From: Kingdonia uniflora
Taxonomy: Eukaryota; Streptophyta; Magnoliopsida; Ranunculales; Circaeasteraceae
Assembly (NCBI GenBank): GCA_014058105.1
Contig: JACGCM010001655.1
Coordinates: 1,178,001-1,242,000 of the forward strand
Direction of reading: 5' to 3'
DNA length: 64,000 nucleotides
Below the pieces are notes generated by a model. It did no database searches. It was given only the letters and a program-made list of their open reading frames with translations, and was not told where the DNA came from. Made by a program: the position numbers and the translations under genes. The stretch's first letter is position 1. Every line of letters starts with the position of its first letter. This document shows, in pieces, positions 32,140 through 41,788 of the stretch.

Positions 32140-32827
32140 TTTTTAATGGCACCAAACCTCCGATCTACCGCAGCTCTTAACTTAGTTCGACGGTCGATCA
32201 GATTATAAATCTCTTCGGCATCTCATAACTAACTGCGATGGTCGATTACATCAACAAGATCTTCCGCACCTTTTAATTAAGCTCGATGGTCGACCTCATC
32301 ATCTACCTATTTTGTAGCTCTCAATTAAGCTCGACGGTCAACCATATCATCAAGCTCTTCCCCAGCTCTCAATTAAGCTCGACGGCTGACCACATCATCG
32401 AGCTCTTCCGCAGCTCCCAATTAAGCTCAATGGTTGACCACATAATAAAGCTCTTCTGCAGCTCTCAACTAAGCTCGACGGTCAACCACATCATCAAGCT
32501 CTTCCGCATCTAATAATTAAGCTCGACGGTCAATCACATTATCAAGCTCTTTTAGCAACTCTCGACTAAGATTGATCGTTGACCACATTACCAAGCTCTT
32601 CTGCAGTTCTTAATTAACCTCGATGTGCGGTCACATTATTAAGCTCTTTCGATAGCTCTCTGCTAAGCACAACGGTTGACCATATTATCAAGCTCTTCTG
32701 CATCTCTCAATTAAGATTGGCAATCGGCCACATCATCAAGCTCTTTTGCAGGTCTCAATTAAGTTTGATAGCAGATCACATTATCAAGCTCTTCGGTAGC
32801 TCTCAACTATGCTCGACGGTCGACCAC
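32140..32827 (+). repeat. 48-bp minisatellite in the leader of element T (D1)
   Basis: About 14 units built on AGCTCTCAATTAAGCTCGAC, GGTCGACCACATCATCAAGC, TCTTCCGC. Many units keep the palindrome GGTCGACC. As 48 is a multiple of 3, one frame stays open through 32286-32513 and repeats LSSTVDHIIKLF.SSQ, 16 residues per unit. Whether it is ever translated is unknown. The array ends where the Athila-like LTR begins. Confidence 0.9.
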
Positions 32828-34019
32828 TGATAAGAGGATTTTTGGTGTCCTTTAATAATTTCCCGCCCAAAGTTCGGTTATCAAATTGTAGCATAGATAA
32901 GTGGGATCGAATCCACAAGGAGGTTTGGGAAAACAAATACTTTCTAGGCCAAATAAGGTTTTATAAGAGATCGATTGACACGGAAAAAATAAAACTAACA
33001 ATTAATAAGAAAATAGCTACAACTAGAATTTGGCCTAACCAAAGTAATATAATTATCATGTAGTTTTACTAGGTAGATTATTCATATCAAAAATCCTTGG
33101 TAAGGCATTTTCGATATAAATGACAACCCTAGATCTATGGTTAGGCATTTAGCATTTGGTTATATTATGTTTACCTAAATCCGATATGCAGGAGAAATTC
33201 TTCCAACTATGGTTAAGCTTGGTCGAATCTTTTCTATCGATTCCTCTTAATTTTTACCCTAAAATCTGGTTTAATGGTTATAATACTGAATTTTGGCTAA
33301 ATAGTCTAAATGTACTTACTAGCTATGATTAAACCTTGAAGTCGATTATAGCTACTTTACAAGATTATAAAAGAGAACTAATCTTAGAACTACAATATAA
33401 CTATTGTTACTTGGGTAAGGACTTCTAGTCATAGCTAAAAGGGATTAGCCTTCTATCATTCACAAGATCATTGTATTAGCTAGCTAATTATTTTCAAAAG
33501 AAAATAAAAGAGAGATAAAATAATTATATAAAACAAAGTTTTTATTTATTTAAACTTGCTCCAATATAAGATGCCCAATTACAAATTTATAAACTATTCA
33601 TTAAATTCTAAGGAATATTTTTATAATAATATCTTCTAATATTGCAGCCAATCACCTAAGATTCTTGCATATAATTCACTTAAGTGACGTAGAGATCTTT
33701 CTTCATGGAATCTTTTGTATATATCTTCAATATAAAATATGTTCAAAGATCTTGGATACAATATCTACTTTGATCTTATTCTCCAAGAATATTTGTGTAT
33801 ATATTTCATCAATCTTGAGACTAAATATATTATGTCTTTGACTTTTTGTGCCATAAACTGTTGGAGACATTTTTACTTGACTTTAAGAGCTTTGTTTCAA
33901 ATCTCTTTATCCAATAACTGCCATCAAACAAATTCGCATAAGTACCCACAATTAAATATAATGGACGACTAAAATACATGTTTGGGTATACTAAGAATGT
34001 CATAATTACGCACTCATCA
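32828..34019 (-). repeat. Athila-like LTR L1 (3' LTR) in D1
   Basis: 1192 bp. On the minus strand it starts TGATGAGTGCG and ends CCTCTTATCA, TG...CA with matching tips. A polypurine-like TTTAGGGGAATT lies just outside its 5' end (34020-34032). It inserted into the 48-bp array. L2 and L3 are relatives. Confidence 0.8.
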
Positions 34020-35330
34020 AATTCCCCTAAACTTGTATTTTGCTCGTCCTGAGTAAAATAAAATAATAGCCACTTTCCCAGGGAGCGCGATTGCATTTAC
34101 CATATACAACAAGCTGTTAAACACCCAAGTTTAGCATGGTGGACGAGTATTGTCTCATGAGGGTTTGCAGTGACCATACCCACAAAAGTCAATAATAACA
34201 TTTTAAGCAATTTTAGAAGACACATATGACTCATTTCATGTAAACTTATCCTTATTTAGTTGTGACAAAAATATACCGATGGAAAAATCCATAAACCTGT
34301 TATTCTCCCTAGTATATCAAAGAATATTTTAAGCTTATCTGAAACTAGAGGTACTACCTCAAGATTAGAAGAAGATTCAAGTATTTTACTTTAGATATAT
34401 TTGAGTGTATAGTGAAAATAGTTTTATCGCCTAATAAATTGTCTACAATAATTTACGCAGTTTTTGGTAGTTTAGTTCTTACTGGAAAAAATTTAACGGC
34501 CAGTTCGACAAGTACCTTAGTCTATTTTTCTTCCAAGAATTTTATTGAGTACATTATTTTTTAGTGAAGTCTTCATAACAAGATGTTTTTGGTCGATAAT
34601 CCCCTCCAGTTGGCAAAGGTTACCGGGGTGTGGTACCCCATTATGACCTAGACTCAGGTTTCTCATAAGTAATATTTTATTGTACCCCTTTCACATAGTT
34701 CATGGTCAAACTTAAGATTGGTGATAATTTTTCTTCTTTCAGTTCTTAATCATACGAGTAGCTTTACAACATGAAAGATTTTAGAGCACATTTGGCTTAT
34801 TATTATTTTTTCTTAGGGATGAACTTATTCTTAGGTAGTTGTGTCCCTTGTAGCAAATTATTCCTAACATAAATGCTAAATTTCCCTTAAACATTGTAAA
34901 AATCTATTGAAAGTATTAATTATAAAACTACGGTGAAGTGCGTATTTTAAAAATATGCCATGCTAACTTGAATTAGTTGTTAATAAAAAGATAGTACTTC
35001 TAACAAAAGATAGTCCAAAATATTATAGTATATACTTGGTGCAATTTCCAAATTTAAGCTTTTCCATAATATTTATTTCAAGGTAAAATCAGTTAAGTAT
35101 TTGGAAATTCATCAAAAATATATCATAAATTGTCAAAGTGTCATTATTTTACTTTTGTTCAAAAAGTATTTGAAGAAATGGTTTTCGACCCCCGAACATA
35201 AATAAATCATTGCCCTCAATGTTTTAAAGCATAAAAAAAATGAAGGATAAAAGCAGAAATTTCTCACCTGAATGTGTTATGGGTTGCCTCCCAAGAAGTG
35301 CTAAGTTAATCGTCTTCACAAACTTAAAAT
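34020..35330 (-). mobile_element. 3' interior of the Athila-like element in D1 (truncated)
   Basis: Non-coding. Matches 58387-59510, including GTTGCCTCCCAAGAAGTGC, a motif widespread in plant Athila-type 3' regions. Homology stops near 35330 where other sequence follows. Confidence 0.7.
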
Positions 35331-35340
35331 TTAAAAAAAA

Positions 35341-35620
35341 ATATCACAAAAGGTTTCTAATCCATTAGGGATGGACACGTCCGTTTCTAATACTATTAAG
35401 GATGGCATTAGAGACGAAAAATATTTGTCTTAAAATATCTTTATTTTTTAGCTCCTTTGGATACGGAGTACAACCGTCCCTAATACATAATATTAGAGAC
35501 AAAATTGTTTGTCTTTAAAAGTACAGCTTTAAATTTTCCCGTCAGCGCCAATATTATTAATGACGGATTATTCTGTCTCTAATATATAATATTTGAGACA
35601 GATTTATTAAGAACAATCGA
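35341..35620. repeat. Inverted/direct AGGGACG-type repeats, possible transposon end
   Basis: Repeated forms of TCTAATACTATTA, CCGTCCCTAATA, ATTAGAGACAAA in both orientations. They resemble the subterminal array at 29160-29420 and interrupt the Athila-like interior. Confidence 0.5.
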
Positions 35621-37454
35621 CACACAAACAATATTTCAACTTATAATAAACACTTGCTTGTATCGCTCCCATAATTGTTAAGAAACTACCTAAAACAAAA
35701 CAAAACAAAATTTACAACCTCAACCATAATATTCAAAAATAATTAATTGCAAACTAAAAAATAATAAAACAATCAAGTTCATATTATGAAACTGAAAATA
35801 TAAAAAATCAAATAATGCGTCACATTTATATTAGAGTCTTGCGCAGAAGAAAACGAAATAGGAGAAATCCTACCAAAAATTTAGCAGTATTTTCCCTGTA
35901 AATTGAACATTTCCATTTTTTACCAGCTAGAAAACATATATAATTTATAAACACTCAAGTGAATAACGTAATCTTTCAGTTTGAGAGCACTTTGGGCTAG
36001 TATATACACACTACACTCCCAATTCCTAAGATTATGAAATCCACACAAATCATATGATAATTGGATATCACATTAAGGTTATCAACCATGAGGCTTGATA
36101 GTATATATAAATCTCAACAACAATAAACATTAACACCTGATTAAGTATAGTTTCATAGCATGAGTATAAATATCTAGAAGTTGCAACATTATGGTAAAAT
36201 ATAAAATATACCAAGAATAAACATACCAATAAAGACTTGAAGACTATTACAACCAGTATTTTGTCCAAAAAGAATATCAATGCCAATCTATAATTTTAAT
36301 CAGCATTATTTGATATAAATTAAATCATAAATGAAAATTTAGAAGATAATAATATGACCTATGTGTAACGTATTGGATAGCAGAAAATGCCACTATAACA
36401 TGTTGGTCTACAAATGTCATATTTTAGTTAGGCCAATTTTAGCTCTAAAATACTAACATATCGGGTCAAAAATTTAGAAATCCCACTAACAAATCCCTAA
36501 TAAGATCATTGCAATAACTAAAGTAGAAGTCAACTCTATTTTAGATTTCTTATTTAGAAAAGGAAAACATTGTTACCTTCGAATAGTTATCAGCTTTGAT
36601 CCCGACAATACTAATTATTATCGAGAAGAGGGATGCCTATAATTTGCATTAATCGCTTAACTTCGACTTGAAACTATATAAGAAAATATGCCATTCATAA
36701 TTTATGAAACTATATAAATTTTCAAACCTAGTTGGGATGTGTAAGTCTGTAGGTGATATTGTCTAGGTCTGTATACTTGTAAATTATTATTCATGAATAA
36801 AAGCTAAACTTTTGGCAACAAGAAAAAAGAAAATGAATTGTACTCATTTTAACTATGAAATGGACATACCTGCAACAATAGATGCTTCTTTAATAATATC
36901 ATCAATAACTCTGCAATAAAATACATTTTGACTATAGTCAAGAAAAAGTTCAAAAAAACATTTCATACACTACATTATAAGCTAGAGGCTTGTGCAATTG
37001 GTCTCAGTTTCCTCCTAATTCATACGCCTGGTAACCCATTTGACTGCAACAAGGCTTAGAAATGGGCATATGCACCAAAAAAATTAAACTATCACAAGTG
37101 CGGAGTTTGACACCCTTCTACTTAAGATGGAACATTTATATATTAATCAGTACGACATTTAAGTAGTACCTGACAAGCCACTCTGCACTTTTTGCAGCAT
37201 TTGCATGATCTCCATAGTAGTTTCCTTAGTTTTTTTTATCATAACTTGTTGCATAAGGCGTCTGTCACATTTAAGTTCAGCAATAACACATATCATGTCT
37301 TGCATGGCGTATTAGTAATTAGGAATATATTAATTCACAAAGTAAAACCTAATATCAAAATTTACAAGCTGGGGATTAGCAATTTGCCTCAAAAAAATTA
37401 TGGGACCATAACACAAAACAAAAAAGAAAAGAAAAGAAGAAGATCAAAAAATAC
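35621..37454. other. AT-rich stretch left of the borate-transporter exon
   Basis: Mostly non-coding. Two minus-strand exon-like pieces with AG acceptor and GT donor were seen: about 37217-37170 (open in all three frames) and about 36898-36858 (VIDDIIKEASIVA). Neither was recognised; they may be intron sequence of the transporter. Confidence 0.35.
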
Positions 37455-38064
37455 CATAAAGCCAAGTAATAAGATGTCCTAATAATAAGCTGAAGGTTTC
37501 TTCAGATTGAACTCTTTCGGCTGTGCCAATTGAGATGCTGTGGTCAAAAAAGTATAGACACTAGGCCAAAATGAGTAAAAAATGACGGGGTAGGTCAGTC
37601 GTTATTTTGCTAAAGTGACTTCCATTTTAGTCGAAAAAAGTATCGTTCTTTTTGCAGTAGTTTTATGTTTTCGACTTGAAATGCATCGTAATATTCCGAC
37701 TGTAAACCACGTTGTAATATCTGTCGTTTTTAGTTAAAATTGTGGCACATTTATGAATCGTCTAATGCGTCGCAAAAAAAATACACAAGTATCAGTCATT
37801 ATTTTTGTCGTATTTGTTACATTTTTTTATTTATTTACCCGTTGTTTTATGCGTCGCAATTTTACGACGCCAAAATCGCCTAATTTATCGTAATTCTAAA
37901 AAACTTCAACATACAAACTAGTCGTGTTATCTGTCATGCAAAAACGTCGACGTATTAGACACAATTATTGACGATGATTTTAGTCATTTCTCGCAATTAT
38001 AAATTTTAAAATTTTATTAAATAATATTAGTTTACTTAAAGAGTATATCAAATACTTTTATAAT

Positions 38065-38138
38065 TAGAACTAGATGGATTTGAACCATCATTGTCTCAAG
38101 TTCATGAGAGCTCTTGCCATTTAGAGCTTATAGTTCTA
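38065..38138 (-). ncRNA. tRNA-like 74-nt cloverleaf inside the CACTA element
   Basis: Minus strand: acceptor arms TAGAACT/AGTTCTA pair over 7 bp; D arm GCTC/GAGC with GG in the loop; T arm GATGG, TTCAAAT, CCATC pairs over 5 bp. The anticodon arm TCTCA/TGAGA has a 6-nt loop (TGAACT), not the standard 7, so decoding function is doubtful. A decayed tRNA, an organelle-type copy or a SINE head are all possible. Confidence 0.4.
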
Positions 38139-38571
38139 TCAATAAAGAAGCATAAAAAGATAATGTATATAATAGTAGCAATAGTGGGGTTATATTATTA
38201 AGGGGAAAAAGTTGCACTATATTCATTTGTGTCTATGTTAAAGGATGACTTGCAATTTAAATAAACGAAAATATTTATGGGCAGCATAAATGGAAATAAG
38301 ATATCCCTCACCTCTTCCGTACATATATATAAATTATAGCCGATGAACTAGCCTGCGAGTTGAAGTTTATAGGTTGACTTTTTATACCATAACAACCTGT
38401 GATTTAACTAAATTCATAGAGAACACTACAGGTGAATACGAGATGTTATGACACAAAATGAGAATGAAGAAGTATTACTAAAAACGATCAACAATTCGAC
38501 ATTTGATATAGAAGTCGCATCTCATACAATATAAAGAAAAAGTGTAACCACTTGAGAATATTTTTAATATG

Positions 38572-40774
38572 GTACATCTTAGCTCTAGTTGTCTTACTAA
38601 ATACGCTACTGGTTTCCAGTTTAGTGATCTCGCCCATAAACATAATAATGAAACATATATGTACTTACAAACTTACCAGACAACACAATTGCCGCAAACT
38701 AATGCAATAAGTGCATTCCATCCTGAATCACATATTGCAAAACAAGTTATGCATATAATGAGGGAAGGATAAATCTACAAATTCCAATAATATAGTTACA
38801 AAATATATCATGTATTAGTTAGCTGAAAAGAATCTAAGTAACAAATTTATACAAAGCTTCAAATATTAAGTATCAAAGAAAAAAGAAATAAATACATTCG
38901 CTAAATCCAGCTTAAACTATTCCTGACAATGTTTTTCTGCATTTGAAGCTTATCACGAACAAGATGTTTATCATGTTGGAAACCATGATAACCATATTAG
39001 AAGCTTCCTACCTACGTAACAAATCTGTAGTACTCTGTCGATGGAAACTCCAAACTAGTTTAAGTAAATTTCTACATCAGCGAAAAGCTTGTTTAGAAAC
39101 ATCTTTTTTGAACTCTCATATAAATGTAGTAGATGCAGCTACAAATTCTGGTTGGACAGTCTCATACTCATCTCAGGAACTGGAGTTTGGATCCCATTAT
39201 TAAACAACCAAGACTAATGCAATGGATTAAATGGAAGAAAAACGGAATCAACAGATTATCATCTTGAATGTTGATGGTTGCCTAACTGAAGAGAGAAGTT
39301 TCAATGAGGGTATATATGTATGTATCTTGGGGGTGAGGGAAGGTTTCTTGATGGTTTGCATCTTTGTTTTCTTGACCTCTTCGAGAGGGGTGTATTTTTT
39401 TTCTTGATCTCTTGTTAGATCGTTGTGTTAATTTTTTCATTTTTATCAAAAAAAAAATATAAATAGAATATGGTAAGCATTTCAGGCATTCTAAGATATC
39501 AAACTCTAAGCTCTCACAGGGAAAATAATTGAGCATGGTCCTATCATGGGGTGAACAGGCTCCATCAAATAGAAACTTACAAGTAAATGCTAACCAAATG
39601 GGAATATAAGAACTCACCTAAAACAGCACAGGGAAAGTTGAAAGCCGTAATAACACCCACTGTTCCATGAGGATTCCACATCTGAGAAATACAAAGCACG
39701 ACGACATATTTATCTTTATTAACATATTCATATATTACCATTCGAATGTGACATATTTAAGTACAAATGCATGCACCCACCTCAAACATCATATGATCTG
39801 GACCTGTTAACCAAATGAGACAATTTAGAATAATATGCTAAAAGGTACCTCATGTATGGAAAATTTCATATACTATTGTATATAAATATATATATTTATA
39901 TATATATATATATATTTATTTATTTACGTGGTCTGTGCAGAAATACTGCAGTTCTCCAAATAAAAAAGCTTATGGCACCATAAACCACTGTAACCCGAAG
40001 GAAATTCGGGAAATAAGAAACTTACAGAAATCAGGGTAACTCAGGAGAAGTTTGAGTAGAAACTATGAGATAAAGCAGATAGATAACAAGCTATCTTTCA
40101 AAATCTTCTCGGTAAAATAAGTCTATCTAAATGGGGTATATACCACAGTTTTTAAAACCATAACGAAAAGGATAATGGAAGTTTTCTTCTAAAAAAAATA
40201 AGTAAACATAAGAACTCACGCTCTGATGGTATAATTGAGCCATTCAGTTGCCGACTTAAACCAACAGCATAATCACACATGTCGGCGAATTCCTGAAAAA
40301 CATAATATCTATGGATAAGCTTATCAAAGTTAGAGTAACATAACATTTTAGTTAGAAAGTTGTTGGCAAGTATTATACCTGAACCTCACCAAGTCCTTCA
40401 GTTAATATTTTTCCCATCTCAAGTGATATAAGCCTACCAAAATACTGCATTTTGGTTCTCAATACATCACCCACTCCTTGGAGCAGGAACCTGAGAGAAA
40501 AAGTAAGAATTAAGTAACACAATAAGTAATTAAAAAAATGCAATATTATGTTACTTGCATCCAAATCTTTGCTGCATTACTACAAGCTTTCAAACCATCC
40601 TCATAATCTTGCATAGATGCCTCAGTCATATCCGCAATTTCCTAGTTGTTAGCAGGGTTGACCGAGGTAATGAGAGGACCGCTTCCTGTCCAAATGCCAT
40701 CGATGAAGCAACCAAGATTGGTAGGTGCAATGCTGAGCTCGAACAAGAACTCACTATTTCTTATCGAACACCAT
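38572..40774 (-). pseudogene. ALDH7B: Aldehyde dehydrogenase 7B (antiquitin) gene fragment captured by CACTA
   Basis: ALDH7B oxidises stress-derived aldehydes with NAD. Minus exons with GT/AG borders: 40774-40555 (EFLFELSIAPTNLGCFIDG, SVNPANN, stop, EIADMTEASMQDYEDGLKAC, AAKIWMQ), 40490-40379 ([28 protein letters not shown]), 40292-40220 ([20 protein letters not shown]), 39803-39781 (PDHMMFE), 39681-39618 (MWNPHGTVGVITAFNFPCA), 38722-38677 (GWNALIALVCGNCVVW) and a degenerate 38648-38572. This is the N-terminal half; the catalytic Cys region is absent. A 1-bp insertion near the start, a stop for Gln and a short loss in exon 2 disable it. Retained introns mean capture at DNA level. Confidence 0.92.
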
Positions 40775-40970
40775 AATCAACCTAATCCCAACAATAATGC
40801 TTCAGAAACTTATAGTCCTTTTATCCACATGTGTTCTGCAATTGCAATAAACCCCCAAATTATACCAAAAGAACCCTAAATCACTACCAAAGGAAACAAT
40901 TACAAAACCCAAATAAAAAACTCACCTTGTTGCATCAATACCGAGTGCAACTTGTACAGATTAATGTGGC

Positions 40971-41062
40971 AAATCGAACTCAGCGTTAGTTAGGGCATGA
41001 GATTGAACTCAGAGTTAGGGCATGAAATCGAACTCAAGTTAGGGCAAGAAATCCAACTCACC
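40971..41062. repeat. About 27-bp tandem repeat upstream of the captured ALDH7B
   Basis: Three units of GTTAGGGCATGAGATTGAAC with A/C variants; lies in what would be the captured gene's 5' flank. Confidence 0.75.
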
Positions 41063-41463
41063 AAAGCCAAATTGGAAGAGAAATCAAATCAGGGAACACC
41101 TCACCAAAACCTCCTTAAATCTAATAGAATCATTAACAATGGGGAAGATGATATTGGAGGAGTAGAGGTAAGGAGAATTTTTGGTTTAGAGACCCATTGC
41201 AGATGGAGATTATAAGGGTGAGATTCTGAGGCGGGAAGTTTCAAATTTTGAGAGAATGAGATGGAATGAGAGGAAGAGAAACTTGATTTTTGGGAAGAAA
41301 AAAAAAATGGGGAGAGATGAGGGAAAGAGGAGAAGAAATGTATAGAGTTAGTCCTCAACATTCTATTTGTTATTTTACAAAGAAAACATGAGTTACAATG
41401 GCTTTCGCATGTAAAATGTTAATGTTTACTATTTCACAATTATGCTATAGAAAAAACACTATC

Positions 41464-41489
41464 AAATGTCATTTTTCTTGTAGTAAATG
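41464..41489. repeat. CACTA-like terminus nested near the right end
   Basis: CATTTTTCTTGTAGTA, inverse TACTACAAGAAAAATG, like those at 28672, 45788 and 46355. No partner end found. Confidence 0.4.
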
Positions 41490-41788
41490 ATGTAATAAAG
41501 GGAGAAAACAAGAAATGACAGTCTCTAAAGTCGAAATTGAATTGTTTTCTCTACTACAGGAGGAGTCAATTTTTTTTAGTCAAAAATAAGAAAGGAAAAG
41601 TAAAAAATGACGGTGGTTCTAAAATAACGACTGTTAATGGAATTCATATTGTTACAACAGAGCAACCAAGTCATAAATCTATCTCTAAAAGTATCATTAT
41701 TTATAATTTTTGGCCTAGTGAGACCTGCAACCATCACAGCTGGTATAATAGCTGCAAATATGTATACCGATGGTACTTTACCCAAATT

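Larger units (their letters stand above)
27810..35330. repeat. Composite duplicated block D1
   Basis: Aligns in the same order and orientation with about 44990-50067 plus 57657-59510 (block D2). Shared parts: CACTA-like end, AT-rich linker, GGGACTG-type repeats, monooxygenase exon remnants, T-element LTR and primer site, 48-bp array, Athila-like LTR and its 3' interior. D1 alone carries an extra segment at about 29425-30230; D2 alone carries Tat copy C. Confidence 0.85.
37559..41720. mobile_element. Non-autonomous CACTA transposon with captured ALDH7B exons
   Basis: Both ends carry the 13-bp inverted repeat CACTAGGCCAAAA (37559-37571 and the inverse at 41708-41720). The 3-bp direct repeat AGA flanks it (37556-37558 and 41721-41723), the target size of CACTA elements. 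CAGTCGTTATTTT recurs inside each end in inverted symmetry. No transposase was seen. The 4162-bp interior holds seven exon pieces of an ALDH7B gene, a tRNA-like fold at 38065-38138 and a second CACTA-like end at 41464-41489. The host target was the borate-transporter exon. Confidence 0.88.
37455..41788 (-). pseudogene. BOR: Borate transporter (BOR) exon, split by a CACTA element
   Basis: BOR proteins are plasma-membrane borate exporters of the SLC4-like family. The minus exon starts at 41788 after an ACTATAG acceptor: NLGKVPSVYIFAAIIPAVMVAGL, to 41721. It is cut there by the CACTA insertion and resumes at 37558: YFFDHS, ASQLAQPKEFNLKKPSAYY, stop, DILLLGFM, with a GT donor at 37454. The pieces join to the conserved IPAVMIAGLYFFDHSVASQLAQ core. 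A small deletion in HSVASQ, a frameshift and a stop exist apart from the insertion. No other BOR exon was recognised nearby, so only a fragment is present. Confidence 0.88.

Noticed and set aside
32140..32827. CRISPR-like regular repeats
   Set aside because: Units abut without unique spacers and the context is a plant retrotransposon leader; it is a minisatellite.
35621..37142. Integrated virus sequence searched for
   Set aside because: No movement-protein, coat-protein or RT motif seen; AT-rich short frames only.
38943..39203. 86-residue plus frame, tested as an ALDH7B exon or a separate gene
   Set aside because: No similarity to ALDH7B on either strand and no splice borders; probably intron sequence.
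39282..39617. 111-residue minus frame in the CACTA element
   Set aside because: Lies in an ALDH7B intron; low-complexity Lys/Arg tail, no similarity, and no conserved partner.
39895..39925. TATATA-rich run as a promoter
   Set aside because: A simple TA/TTTA repeat within an ALDH7B intron; no gene starts downstream.
41101..41361. 86-residue serine/phenylalanine-rich minus frame
   Set aside because: Produced by a GA-rich stretch in the 5' flank of the captured ALDH7B gene; no recognisable domain.
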